Counted from the first letter of the stretch, positions 40,006 through 49,183 are shown. The stretch is 64,000 nucleotides of DNA from VBAS01 sp963773465 (GCA_963773465.1 CAVZBF010000004.1:992001-1056000), one strand, 5' to 3'. Numbers and translations are program-made. The notes: a model not told the origin generated them from the sequence alone.

Positions 40006-40749
40006 TTATTTCAGGTGATATTCTTTTTTTAACAGGGCAATCAGGTTACTTGCTGCCTGCTTTTGCCTGAGATAAGCAATTCCCAATGCTCTTCTTGTGC
40101 CATTAAAATAATGAATCGCACCAGTAATTCGTGTCAATTGTTTTTTATCATACGTTAACAGTTCAGGATTGCCTTCAGGCATTGTAATATTATCATCTGT
40201 TTTATTAGCCAGCATCCATTCAAATATCATTGGATCAAAAATGTCAATTGTCATGTTGCGATAGGTTTCTGCCTGCTGGCTATTTATGCTTTTAAGCAGC
40301 TCTAAAAAATTAATGCTTGCATAATAATTAAGAATGGATGTAGATGCGGTATCACTTCTAATTAAACGAAACCCACCCGAATTTTCCATTTGTAAAATTG
40401 TCCTGTCAATCGGGGTAAAATATTCAATGCGCGGTGCCGATCTGCCTTTTAAATAAATCGAGGCTCCATTCTCTTTTATGCCTGGCGCATTTAAAAGGGT
40501 CATCAGGCTGTCTAACTCTTTCCCTTTATGATCGTACCCTGCAATCAGCTGATTTATTGCAACCGTATCCTGTGAAAGATCCACAATGATCGATTTGATG
40601 AATTGTTTCTCCCGTTGGTGTTCAATAAAATGCTCCCGTTGATTTTCTACAAAGAAACCCAATGTAACCGCAAGGAATAACATGAGGAACTCCCAGAAAT
40701 AATGGGTCCATTTTTTTCTTGGAGTATGAGTATGGGCATGTACTTCCAT
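40006..40749 (-). CDS. MEVH-family membrane protein, copy 3
   Basis: 247 residues, GFFVENQ subtype (AVTLGFFVENQREHFIEHQREKQ). The head is MEVHAHTHTPRKKW. The core motif deviates: DRTILQMENSGGFRLIRSD, with Met-Glu for Leu-Lys. The end is ALLKKEYHLK after AYLRQKQAASNLI. It is the last family member of the main array and directly precedes the two serine hydrolase genes. Its start is 6 bases after the stop of copy 4. Confidence 0.9.
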   Translation of the reverse strand: MEVHAHTHTPRKKWTHYFWEFLMLFLAVTLGFFVENQREHFIEHQREKQFIKSIIVDLSQDTVAINQLIAGYDHKGKELDSLMTLLNAPGIKENGASIYLKGRSAPRIEYFTPIDRTILQMENSGGFRLIRSDTASTSILNYYASINFLELLKSINSQQAETYRNMTIDIFDPMIFEWMLANKTDDNITMPEGNPELLTYDKKQLTRITGAIHYFNGTRRALGIAYLRQKQAASNLIALLKKEYHLK

Positions 40750-40755
40750 AATTAT

Positions 40756-41496
40756 TTATTTCAGATGATATTCCTTTTTAAGAATAACTATATGTTCGGC
40801 AGCTGTTTTTTTCAAACTTTCCTGTGCCCTTCTTCCCACCCGCATTACGTGTTGGGTTGTATGCAATGTAACAATCAATTCATTTATGGTAGCCTTATCT
40901 GTTTTTACAAATTGCGGGTTGCCGGGAGGCCGGTGATAAATTGGATCTTCCTTATCGGTGATATAAAAAAGAGTATTGCCGTCGAATAATTTCTTGATAA
41001 ACTCACGGAATTGGATCCTGATGTCATTTTCTTCACTGATGATTTCCATTAGCCGTTTTGTTTGCTGATCATACGCCATTATACTGTCCGAAACAGGCAT
41101 ATTCCTGATCAACCTCATATTACCTGCATTCTTTAATTGCTGAATAGTGCGGTCATTCGGAAAGAACCGTGAAGGCCGAAGCACATTGTACGTCCAATAA
41201 TAAATATTACTTCCTTGCTCAGAGAAGCCTGGAGAATTAAGTGTGAAAACCAGCGAATCGATCATTTGCTCTTTTTCCCAACGCCCATCTATGCTTATTG
41301 CAAGCTGGGCAGTATCAGATTTCAGATCTTCAATTAAAGTGAGGATGTATTGTTTTTCCCTTTTATGCTCAATCAAATGCTCCCGTTGGTTTTCTACAAA
41401 AAAACCAAGCGTTACGGCAAGAAAAAGCATAAGAAATTCCCAGAGATAATGAGTCCATTTTTTTCTTGGGGTATGAGTATGGGCATGAACTTCCAT
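40756..41496 (-). CDS. MEVH-family membrane protein, copy 4
   Basis: 246 residues from the family Met at 41496; the frame stays open upstream, but that region codes a 32-residue membrane ORF in another frame. It belongs to the GFFVENQ subtype, with WTHYLWEFLMLFLAVTLG, Leu replacing Phe before WEF as in copy 14. The core is PNDRTIQQLKNAGNMRLIRN followed by VSDSIMAYD. The C-terminus is VILKKEYHLK. It follows the small ORF by one base, so translational coupling is likely. Confidence 0.9.
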   Translation of the reverse strand: MEVHAHTHTPRKKWTHYLWEFLMLFLAVTLGFFVENQREHLIEHKREKQYILTLIEDLKSDTAQLAISIDGRWEKEQMIDSLVFTLNSPGFSEQGSNIYYWTYNVLRPSRFFPNDRTIQQLKNAGNMRLIRNMPVSDSIMAYDQQTKRLMEIISEENDIRIQFREFIKKLFDGNTLFYITDKEDPIYHRPPGNPQFVKTDKATINELIVTLHTTQHVMRVGRRAQESLKKTAAEHIVILKKEYHLK

Positions 41497-41497
41497 T

Positions 41498-41596
41498 TTA
41501 ATCCTTTTTAAAATAACCATAGAGAAAGGCCGCAGCAAAACCGATGACTCCATAAATAACAAGCCGGATGATCCTGCTTTTTGTTTCCGGGTGCAT
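41498..41596 (-). CDS. 32-residue one-helix membrane ORF
   Basis: ATG at 41594-41596 opens a 32-codon frame: MHPETKSRIIRLVIYGVIGF then AAAFLYGYFKKD and a stop. It has a charged N-terminus, one hydrophobic helix and a Lys-rich tail, a typical small membrane protein. The stop lies one base before the ATG of copy 4. It fills the only long gap between the deacylase and copy 4. Without homologues the coding call rests on composition and spacing. Confidence 0.45.
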   Translation of the reverse strand: MHPETKSRIIRLVIYGVIGFAAAFLYGYFKKD

Positions 41597-41637
41597 AAAA
41601 GGAGATTTATTTGAAAGATACAGAAAGAAATAAAATC

Positions 41638-43212
41638 TTATTTAATAAATCCAGGACCTTTTAAAGTTGTTCCGTTTTTAACCCCGGTATGATTTTTATT
41701 ATCTATTGTCACTTGTCCATTTACTAACACAAAATGAAATCCTGCAGAATATTGATGAGGTTGTTCAAAGGTTGCTTTATCGGTTACTTCATTCAGATCA
41801 AATATTACAATATCGGCGGCCATCCCTTCTTTCAATAATCCCCGGTCTTTTAACTGAAATTTTTGTGCCGCCAAGGAGGTCATTCTTCTTATCATTTCTT
41901 CCAGTGAAACTAATTTTTCTTCGCGTACATATTTTGCCAGCACTCTTGCATTGGTGCCATAAGCCCTTGGATGCGGCATTCCCTTTCCCGGCACAGGCAC
42001 ACCTGCATCTGCACCCACCATATTGAAAGGATATTTTATAAAATAACGAACATCATCTTCATTCATACTGTGATAAACCATTTGAGCACCGCCAGCCAGC
42101 ATCATATCAAGGATTGTTTCTGCTTCATCTTTCATTTTTGGCTTGCGGCCTTTTAATTTATTTATTTCTGAAATATTTTTTCCATTCAGAGTTGAATCGG
42201 CTGAATGAAAAGCTACATACGCATAGCTGTAACTTTTGTATTTATACTTTTTCTGCATCTCCAGCATTTCTTTAATGATCTGTTTATGTATGCCGGCATT
42301 ATTAATTCTTTTTTTTAATGAATCATTACCGCCGGCCATTGCCCAATCGGGTAAACGTATGCCAAGGTTAGTGCTGCTTGCTGAATAAGGATACTGATCA
42401 ATGGTCACATCATATCCTTCCTTTCTGGCGGCTTCAATCAATGGAAGTGTTTCTTTACTTCGTCCCCAATTGGCCGGACCGCTTACTTTGAAATGTGAGA
42501 TCTGTACAGGGATATTTGCCGCTCTACCAATATTGATCGCTTCATTGATTGCACCCGTCACTCCGTTTTCTTCATTGCGTATATGCGATGCGTACACTCC
42601 ATTATAAATTGCGGCCGATCTTGCAAGACCAATTACTTCTTCTGTATTGCTATACATACCCGGCAAATAAATAAGCCCGGTTGATAAACCAACGGCTCCA
42701 TCTTTCATCGCCTGGGCTACTAATGCTTCCATCTTTTTTTGTTCATCTGCAGTTGCCAGCTTGTTATCTAAACCCATTGTTAATCGCCTTACAGTATTAT
42801 GTCCAACCAGAGAAGCAATATTGATGGAGGTCTTCATGCTATCAAGCCGCCAGAAAAATCTTTTCAGATCTTCATCCGAGCCACCGCAATTACCGGTGAT
42901 AACTGTAGTAACACCATCATAAATATAATTACCGGCTGTCGGGTTTTCAAAAATGCCGCTTTCAATATGTGCATGAACATCAATAAACCCCGGAGCGACG
43001 ATCAGGCCTTTTGCATTGATAACTTTTGCCGCTGTTGCGTTATTCGTTTTGCCAACGTAAACAATTTTTCCATCCTTTACAGCCACATCACCATAAAACC
43101 AGCTATTGCCGGTACCATCAATTATTTTTCCATTAAGAATAAGAACATCATACTGTGATCTTGCATAAAAGGAAAATAGAAATAAAATAAAAACAGTAAA
43201 AAAATATTTCAT
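41638..43212 (-). CDS. N-acyl-D-amino-acid deacylase / D-aminoacylase (amidohydrolase)
   Basis: ATG 43212 gives a signal peptide (YFFTVFILFLFSFYARSQ); upstream codons up to 43269 are read through a relic of the neighbouring family. Amidohydrolase features are in order: DVLILNGKIIDGTG, metal HxH in GFIDVHAHIES, VTTVITGNCGG, GLSTGLIYLPG, HIRNEENGV, ISHFKVSG and VGADAGVPVPGKG. It removes acyl groups from N-acyl-D-amino acids or D-Glu-containing peptides, in the periplasm if the signal is used. It lies between copies 5 and 4 in the array, which hints that the array handles D-amino-acid peptides. Confidence 0.9.
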   Translation of the reverse strand: MKYFFTVFILFLFSFYARSQYDVLILNGKIIDGTGNSWFYGDVAVKDGKIVYVGKTNNATAAKVINAKGLIVAPGFIDVHAHIESGIFENPTAGNYIYDGVTTVITGNCGGSDEDLKRFFWRLDSMKTSINIASLVGHNTVRRLTMGLDNKLATADEQKKMEALVAQAMKDGAVGLSTGLIYLPGMYSNTEEVIGLARSAAIYNGVYASHIRNEENGVTGAINEAINIGRAANIPVQISHFKVSGPANWGRSKETLPLIEAARKEGYDVTIDQYPYSASSTNLGIRLPDWAMAGGNDSLKKRINNAGIHKQIIKEMLEMQKKYKYKSYSYAYVAFHSADSTLNGKNISEINKLKGRKPKMKDEAETILDMMLAGGAQMVYHSMNEDDVRYFIKYPFNMVGADAGVPVPGKGMPHPRAYGTNARVLAKYVREEKLVSLEEMIRRMTSLAAQKFQLKDRGLLKEGMAADIVIFDLNEVTDKATFEQPHQYSAGFHFVLVNGQVTIDNKNHTGVKNGTTLKGPGFIK

Positions 43213-43228
43213 ATTAAATAAATTTAAC

Positions 43229-43280
43229 TCATTCCAAACGATATTCTTTTTCAATAAACCGATCATCACAGTTGCCTGTC
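43229..43280 (-). pseudogene. 3' relic of a MEVH-family gene
   Basis: Directly after the stop of copy 5, the 52 bases read RQATVMIGLLKK, then with one base restored EYRLE and a stop at 43229-43231. This is the C-terminal end of a family member with no body. It ends 16 bases before the deacylase start. Confidence 0.7.
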
Positions 43281-44015
43281 TTATTTCAGTCGATACTCTT
43301 TTTTCAAAAAAATGATCTGGCGTTCTGCATTACTTTTTAATTCCTCTAACCATACACAATAAATAAACGAGGTGACCTTGAAGCCAAGTATACTGTTGAA
43401 AAATTCTCCAAGTTTTGCAGGATCTGTTGTAAGTAATTTGAATTTTGCAGGTCTTGGCACCAGGGTACGATTGATGAAGGGATTATTAGAGCTATTAAAA
43501 TCAAAAATTTGTACTGTCAGGTTTGCAGCAGCCTGGTTAGCATTATACAAATCTTCTTTTTGTTCTTCAACGTCCTTAACCATGTTATCATAGGATATTA
43601 TACTGTCAGAAGCCGCCTGTTTCCGGATAAGTCTCATTCCACCGGCATTTTTTAATTGCTGAAGTGTTCTGTCAGTTTGATGAAAAGCGAGAAGTATAAA
43701 AACATTGTTGACGTAATTCTCAAATTTATCGGGATTGTTTATAAAGCCTGGCTCCTTCATTACTCCCATCAGGCTATCTAACCCTTTACGATGGCCTATT
43801 GAAGCCTGCAGCACCTGGTTTATCTTCGTTGTGTCGGCTTTCAGATCTTCGATAAACGATATAATGTATTTTTCTTCCCGCTGGTTTTCGATTACATGCT
43901 CGAGTTGATATTCCGCCAGAAAACCGCAGAACACGGCAAGAAATAACATAAGAAACTCCCAGAAATAATGGGTCCATTTTTTTCTTGGAGTATGTGCATG
44001 ATGATGTACTTCCAT
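43281..44015 (-). CDS. MEVH-family membrane protein, copy 5
   Basis: 244 residues. The head is MEVHHHAHTPRKKW, one of the three-His-in-a-row variants. The helix is AVFCGFLAEYQLEHVIENQREEKY. The core reads QTDRTLQQLKNAGGMRLIRK, then ASDSIISYD. The second half is less typical (FNSSNNPFINRTLVPRPAKF) and the end is IFLKKEYRLK. It begins 14 bases after the transporter stop codon, so transporter and copy 5 are likely co-translated. Confidence 0.9.
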   Translation of the reverse strand: MEVHHHAHTPRKKWTHYFWEFLMLFLAVFCGFLAEYQLEHVIENQREEKYIISFIEDLKADTTKINQVLQASIGHRKGLDSLMGVMKEPGFINNPDKFENYVNNVFILLAFHQTDRTLQQLKNAGGMRLIRKQAASDSIISYDNMVKDVEEQKEDLYNANQAAANLTVQIFDFNSSNNPFINRTLVPRPAKFKLLTTDPAKLGEFFNSILGFKVTSFIYCVWLEELKSNAERQIIFLKKEYRLK

Positions 44016-44029
44016 GTTTGTAAATTACT

Positions 44030-45529
44030 TTAAATGTAAATACCAATTACCAAAGAAATTGCACAAACAATTGTGAGAATTATCAGCAATGGAGTGATAA
44101 ACTTCAGCCATGTTTTATAACTCACATTTACCAGTGCCAGCGATGGCAGAATCAAACCGGTAGGCGCCAGGAAAGACATCAAACACATACCATACATGTA
44201 AGCATTTACAATTTCACGTCCCGGTATATTTATGATGAGTGCTAATGCGCCAATGATGGGCATGGTTAATACCGCCATACCCGAAGTGGACTGTATAAAA
44301 AGTGAAAAGAAAAAATAAAAAGCCAGCAATAGAAGTATAAACAAAGCAGGCTGCATACCCTGCACGGCACTTGCAGTATAAAAAAGTATGGAGTCGCTAA
44401 CATGTCCCTCGTTTAAAACAACCGTAACCCCCCTGGACACTCCAACAATAAATGCAACGGTGAGTAAGCTCCCGGCTCCTTTTATAAATTCACGGGTAAA
44501 TATTTTTTCATTCATCCTGGTGATGATGGCAATGAGTATGGAAGAACCGAGGAACAATGCAGACATCTCCAATGTCCACCATTTTAAAAACACAACGCCT
44601 CCGATCATCGACAGAAATGTAAGCAAGTAGATCAGCAATAATAATTTTGTTTTTATATCAAGTGCCGCCGGAGTTGCCTGTGTGCTGATATTTGTATCGT
44701 AAGGTGGCTTTACATCACCATCAAATTTTAATACAAGCGAAGCGGAAGCATCTTTTTTTACTTTGGCAGCATACCGTAAAATATACCATACCATCAACCC
44801 GGTAACAATCACCCAAAGTATTAATCTTCCGTTGAGCCCATCCATCCAGTTTATTCCGGCAGCATTGGATGCAATGATCGTGGAGAAAGTATTGGAGAAA
44901 GCAGGTATACCGCCAATCATTGTGCCGCCAAAAATTACTGCAAACGGAACGAGCAGATCATACCCTGCTGCCAAAAAAAGCGGAACCAATATGGGATAAA
45001 AAACCAATGCTTCTTCCGCCATGCCATACGATGCGGCCGCAAATGAAAGGATGCTTGTAAGAATAGCGATGAGCCATGGCTCCCTGCCTTTCATTGTATA
45101 AGAAAGCCAGGTGATTCCTTTCACCATCGCACCGGTTTCATTGAACACAAACATAAAACCACCAATGATCAGGATGAAAACGATAACATCAATGCTGTCA
45201 TAAATGCCTTTTATAGGCGCCTGCAATACTTGTATAAAGCCCTGCCCGTTTCTTTCTTGTTTTCTAAATGTACCTGGTACTGACACAGGTTTGCGTATAT
45301 CGCCACCGGTAAATTTTTGCAGCGAAATACTCACGCCAAGGCTATCTAATGTTTTTTGAGTAAGCGGAAGATCTATGTCACCGCCCGGTGTTGTTAGTAT
45401 AAAAGATTTATCAGTTACTGCCAGTTTATTATACTGCCCTGCCGGTAATAACCATGTACTGATAGCCGCAATAATAATTACGCCCATTAAAATTGCTATG
45501 GGTCCGGGAAATGATCTTTTGTTTGCCAT
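44030..45529 (-). CDS. YfcC/DcuC-family transporter (PF03606-type)
   Basis: A 499-residue polytopic protein with about twelve helices. The N-terminus, PGPIAILMGVIIIAAISTWLLPAGQY, and the middle, AAASYGMAEEALVFYPILVPL and FGGTMIGGIPAFSNTFSTIIAS, are characteristic of the YfcC group of the C4-dicarboxylate carrier clan. These are annotated as basic-amino-acid or peptide-derived metabolite transporters. Substrate is not decided by the sequence. The periplasmic loop between helices 1 and 2 is long (about residues 30-115). It lies among family copies 6 and 5 in the same direction, with a 101-base gap to copy 6 upstream. Confidence 0.88.
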   Translation of the reverse strand: MANKRSFPGPIAILMGVIIIAAISTWLLPAGQYNKLAVTDKSFILTTPGGDIDLPLTQKTLDSLGVSISLQKFTGGDIRKPVSVPGTFRKQERNGQGFIQVLQAPIKGIYDSIDVIVFILIIGGFMFVFNETGAMVKGITWLSYTMKGREPWLIAILTSILSFAAASYGMAEEALVFYPILVPLFLAAGYDLLVPFAVIFGGTMIGGIPAFSNTFSTIIASNAAGINWMDGLNGRLILWVIVTGLMVWYILRYAAKVKKDASASLVLKFDGDVKPPYDTNISTQATPAALDIKTKLLLLIYLLTFLSMIGGVVFLKWWTLEMSALFLGSSILIAIITRMNEKIFTREFIKGAGSLLTVAFIVGVSRGVTVVLNEGHVSDSILFYTASAVQGMQPALFILLLLAFYFFFSLFIQSTSGMAVLTMPIIGALALIINIPGREIVNAYMYGMCLMSFLAPTGLILPSLALVNVSYKTWLKFITPLLIILTIVCAISLVIGIYI

Positions 45530-45630
45530 TGTTTAATTTTCTTTTTCCAAATGCTACATTATCTTCTTAGCTCTGAACTACAGACTCCTGTACAGACAAA
45601 GCATGCCTTGTCTCTCCCGACTTCTCCTTC

Positions 45631-46365
45631 TTATTTCATGTGGTATTCTTTTTTAATATCCGCAATTAATTTTTTAGCCTGTTCCAATAATTGTTCTGAC
45701 CTGATCAATTGGGCCTGGTGAACTCTTTTTACGTATTGAATCTGTCCTACATATTCATTTAATAATTCCGGGTCATTTGTGTACAGTTGAGGATTGTTTG
45801 TTGGGCGCCCCACAGTATCAGCAGCAATCATTTCATGAAAAACTTCTGTTCGAAATAATTTTCTTGCCAGTTGCCTGTATTCGGCTCTTATTTCAATCTC
45901 GTCACCCATTTCAAACAATACACTTCTCATTTTCTGGTCATATGCCATAATGCTGTTTGTAATATTAATATTACGTATCAGCCGAAGGTTGCCGGAGCTT
46001 TTTAATTGCTGAATGGTACCATCATTAGGAAACATATTAGCCGGCGGTGAGATGCTTCTTGCATAATAATAAATATCATTACCGTGTCTATTCCGATCTT
46101 GAGAGTTGAGCAGCACAATGAGTGAATCCATCATCATTAACCGGCTTTGCCTTACAGAAACATTTTTTTCAAGCATCAATGTGTCTGCGCCCAGATCTGC
46201 TACCATGGATTTCATATACTGGTGTTCCCGGTCTTTCTCAATCTTATGCTCCAGCTGATACTCTGCCAAAAATCCGCAGAACACAGCGAGAAATAACATG
46301 AGAAACTCCCAGAAATAATGCGTCCATTTTTTTCTTGCAGTATGAGTGTGAGCATGTACTTCCAT
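45631..46365 (-). CDS. MEVH-family membrane protein, copy 6
   Basis: 244 residues with the ARKKW head (MEVHAHTHTARKKW) and AEYQLEHKIEKDREHQYMKS, the 'KIEKDRE' variant shared with copies 9 and 13. The core is PNDGTIQQLKSSGNLRLIRN, then ITNSIMAYD. The C-terminus is IADIKKEYHMK, the only copy ending Met-Lys. Downstream are the 101-base gap and the transporter gene; within this gap GACAAAGCATGCCTTGTC forms a near-palindrome. Confidence 0.9.
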   Translation of the reverse strand: MEVHAHTHTARKKWTHYFWEFLMLFLAVFCGFLAEYQLEHKIEKDREHQYMKSMVADLGADTLMLEKNVSVRQSRLMMMDSLIVLLNSQDRNRHGNDIYYYARSISPPANMFPNDGTIQQLKSSGNLRLIRNINITNSIMAYDQKMRSVLFEMGDEIEIRAEYRQLARKLFRTEVFHEMIAADTVGRPTNNPQLYTNDPELLNEYVGQIQYVKRVHQAQLIRSEQLLEQAKKLIADIKKEYHMK

Positions 46366-46404
46366 ATCAGTTGCTTGTTATTAGTTTTTGGTCTGACTCT
46401 TTTC

Positions 46405-47136
46405 TCATTTCAAATGATATTTTTTATGCAGGTAACTCATAATTTCTTCCGCGATTGTTTTAAGTCTTGGCGCCTGAACAGACAGCATAAAATAATTATT
46501 GGCTCTTAATTCATTCGCTATCGCTTTGAGGTTATGAAACCCGTCCGGTTTATAAAATACCACCCCGGTACCAACCGGCAATTTTTCTTCGAAAAATATC
46601 TCCCACAGAATTGAATTATCAAGGTTAAACGCCGTAAACTCTTTCAATTTTTCATTTATCCATATTAATTCTGTCGCTTCATCACTTTTATAGTCCTGTA
46701 TCCAGAATTCATAATTGGATATATTTTTGATCAACTCGTTATCAGAAAAATAACGCAGGTATCCTGCATTTTTTAATTGGCTTATGGTTCCTGTGGACTG
46801 GCTGAATTTAAAAAAGGATGATGCTTGTGCAACAAACTTGTAAAAAGAATTGCGATCAATTTTTTCGGGCGGCTTTTGCAACAGAAGCATAAGACTATCC
46901 AGTATCAATTTTTTTTCTTCTCTTTTTTGTATCAGCATATTTAATTGAGCCGTGTCATGTTGCAGGTCATTTAATAAAGAGGCAACAAGTCCTTTGGCCC
47001 GGTTATTTTCTACCATATGTTCCCGCTTATTCTCCGCCAAAAATCCGCAGAACACAGCAAGGAACAACATCAGGAACTCCCAGAAATAATGCGTCCATTT
47101 TTTTCTTGAGCTGTGTGAGTGGTGATGTACTTCCAT
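46405..47136 (-). CDS. MEVH-family membrane protein, copy 7 (LRYF type)
   Basis: 243 residues and clearly a second subtype, with copies 12 and 10. The head is MEVHHHSHSSRKKW. The core is STGTISQLKNAGYLRYFSDN, where LRLIR becomes LRYF. The segment after the helix is AENKREHMVENNRAKGLVAS. The C-terminus is YLHKKYHLK, keeping the YHLK end. The distinct core suggests a different partner or ligand. Confidence 0.9.
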   Translation of the reverse strand: MEVHHHSHSSRKKWTHYFWEFLMLFLAVFCGFLAENKREHMVENNRAKGLVASLLNDLQHDTAQLNMLIQKREEKKLILDSLMLLLQKPPEKIDRNSFYKFVAQASSFFKFSQSTGTISQLKNAGYLRYFSDNELIKNISNYEFWIQDYKSDEATELIWINEKLKEFTAFNLDNSILWEIFFEEKLPVGTGVVFYKPDGFHNLKAIANELRANNYFMLSVQAPRLKTIAEEIMSYLHKKYHLK

Positions 47137-47142
47137 ATAAAT

Positions 47143-47886
47143 CTATTTTAAATGGTATTGCGTTTTTAATGCATTCATTAGATTAGTGGCCTGCACTAAT
47201 AATTTTTTGGCTTCTCTCCTGTATGCTTTGTTTACATTTTTTACCGAAACCAACCTATAATTAAATTCATTTAATGAGCTTTTGTAACCGGGCATTAATG
47301 CCGGGCTTTTCTCAGCCCTGAACGGTAAATTATCATTGTCAGTGAAGTTAGCAAGCTCAAGCCCAATAAGAATTTTAGGAGCAATTTCTCTTTGTATATT
47401 AATAATATATTGTTCCTGATCGTCTAAACGGTTCAGTGATCTGATTGCATTATCATAATTTATTATACTATCAGTAATAGTATGACTCCTTATTAAACGC
47501 AAACCCCCTGCATTCTTTAATTGCTGCATAGTACCATCATTTGGGGTAAATTGAAAAAGGGTGATCCGGGGGATGACCGTTGCCAGGAAATATATATCCT
47601 TTGTATACCTGTCTGCATTTTCATTGTTAAGTAAAGACGTCAGAGAATCCAGCAATAATTCACGGGTAATCCTGTGTTCAATAAGGCTGTTAAGTCTTGC
47701 TGTATCAACTTTAAGATCATTGACCAGGGATTTAATAAATTGTTTTTCCCGCAGGTGCTCAACATAATGCTCCCGTTGGTTCTCGGCTAAAAAGCCTGCA
47801 AACACAGCGAGGAATAACATTAAGAATTCCCAGAAATAATGCGTCCATTTTTTTCTTGCAGTATGGGTGTGTGCATGTACTTCCAT
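47143..47886 (-). CDS. MEVH-family membrane protein, copy 8
   Basis: 247 residues. The helix is AVFAGFLAENQREHYVEHLREKQ, with Ala where others have Cys. The core is PNDGTMQQLKNAGGLRLIRS followed by ITDSIINYD. The tail is MNALKTQYHLK. Six bases separate its stop from the start of copy 7, and its own start is 21 bases after the DUF1624 stop, so it should be coupled to that gene. Confidence 0.9.
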   Translation of the reverse strand: MEVHAHTHTARKKWTHYFWEFLMLFLAVFAGFLAENQREHYVEHLREKQFIKSLVNDLKVDTARLNSLIEHRITRELLLDSLTSLLNNENADRYTKDIYFLATVIPRITLFQFTPNDGTMQQLKNAGGLRLIRSHTITDSIINYDNAIRSLNRLDDQEQYIINIQREIAPKILIGLELANFTDNDNLPFRAEKSPALMPGYKSSLNEFNYRLVSVKNVNKAYRREAKKLLVQATNLMNALKTQYHLK

Positions 47887-47907
47887 AAATTATTTTTATT
47901 TATATGA

Positions 47908-49101
47908 CTATAAATAGCTCAACCACTTTTTTTCTTTATGGTTGGTTTTATAATTATCATACCATTTGCATACAGGATATAAAACAATTACAATTGCCAG
48001 CCAAATAATGTACACATATCTTAACTGAACTCCTTCGCCTTCTTTTATGAATTTAATGAATGGTGTTGACAGGTCCGCAGCATCTTCGGCAAAAGAATGC
48101 CCTCGTATAAAAAATGCAATAGCACTGAACAGGTGTATCAGGAAGAAATGCGTTAAGAAGTAAAAAAAAGGTACCCGGCCATACACAGAAACGATCTTTG
48201 TAAATCCATTTTGAATATTATCCCACCAGGCCATTAGCAATAATGCCGGCCCAATCGTTATGCAAATAAAAAATAATGAAGGTGGATATTTGCTTGCATT
48301 TATAAATGAAAGAAAAGAGTAAAATCCATTCGCTTGCGGTGACCAGCGGAACGGATCGCCGTATACATTTATAAAGCGAAGAATGATAAATAATGTAATG
48401 GTTGAAATGCCTGTGATCACTAAAAACTTTTTCCGGTAAGCGGCATTGTCATTTCGTAAAACTTTGCCAAGACAATAACCGAGTATCATCAGGCCTGTCC
48501 AGGGAAGAAAAGGATAAAGAATCAATAGTTGATGTTTTTCCGACAATGAATGAAATCCAACACGATGAATCAGATTATAGCCGGCGCCGAGTGTACCGCC
48601 CCGATCCCTTTCGTAAAAATCAAGTGTGTTATGTCCCAATACGATCAATAAACCAATTGCCAAAATGATTTCAAACGGAAGCCAAATTACCAATCCTAAT
48701 ATCACCATACTGATGCCGATAGCCCAGATTACTTCGAGTGCAATGGCAGAAAAAGAAATATCAAATGAAAAGATCAGATTGACAATGGTGATCTCAGCAA
48801 GGATCAGCCACAGGCCTCTTGTGATCAAAAAAATACTTAATTCCTTTTTTGATTTGCGTGCGGATTGCAAATAGGCCGATGTGCCCGATAAAAAAACAAA
48901 GACCGGCGCACAAAAATGAGTGATCCACCGGGTGAAAAAAAGTATGGGTGTTGTAGTGCTCAGATTAAGTGGATTGCTGGTCAGCGCTGCACTGTGAAAA
49001 AATTCTCTTGTATGATCCAGCGCCATAATGATCATAACTGCGCCTCGGAGCAGGTCAACCGAAGTAATTCTTTTTTTATCGGGCATTAATGATTGCATCA
49101 T
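47908..49101 (-). CDS. DUF1624 / heparan-alpha-glucosaminide N-acetyltransferase-like membrane protein
   Basis: 397 residues with about ten helices. The opening ITSVDLLRGAVMIIMALDHTREF has the Asp-Arg and the membrane His of the DUF1624/HGSNAT class, followed by FCAPVFVFLSGTSAYLQ. The late helices VPFFYFLTHFFLIHLFSAIAF and the C-terminal IIWLAIVIVLYPVCKWY fit too. The family is thought to acetylate sugars or other envelope molecules with acyl donors from the cytoplasm. It is the array counterpart of DUF418 near copies 1-2, so both loci pair the MEVH proteins with an acyltransferase-like protein. Relic DNA of a family member lies just before its start. Confidence 0.9.
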   Translation of the reverse strand: MMQSLMPDKKRITSVDLLRGAVMIIMALDHTREFFHSAALTSNPLNLSTTTPILFFTRWITHFCAPVFVFLSGTSAYLQSARKSKKELSIFLITRGLWLILAEITIVNLIFSFDISFSAIALEVIWAIGISMVILGLVIWLPFEIILAIGLLIVLGHNTLDFYERDRGGTLGAGYNLIHRVGFHSLSEKHQLLILYPFLPWTGLMILGYCLGKVLRNDNAAYRKKFLVITGISTITLFIILRFINVYGDPFRWSPQANGFYSFLSFINASKYPPSLFFICITIGPALLLMAWWDNIQNGFTKIVSVYGRVPFFYFLTHFFLIHLFSAIAFFIRGHSFAEDAADLSTPFIKFIKEGEGVQLRYVYIIWLAIVIVLYPVCKWYDNYKTNHKEKKWLSYL

Positions 49102-49113
49102 TTTAAAACTTTC

Positions 49114-49167
49114 CTATTTCAGCGAGTATTTTTTTTAATAACATCAACAGTTTTTCAGCTTTCGAAT
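49114..49167 (-). pseudogene. 3' relic of a MEVH-family gene before DUF1624
   Basis: On the minus strand it reads NSKAEKLLMLLKK, then with one base restored EYSLK and a TAG stop at 49114-49116. It corresponds to the last 18 codons of a family member. It ends 12 bases before the DUF1624 start. Confidence 0.65.
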
Positions 49168-49183
49168 TTATTATATCCCGGGT

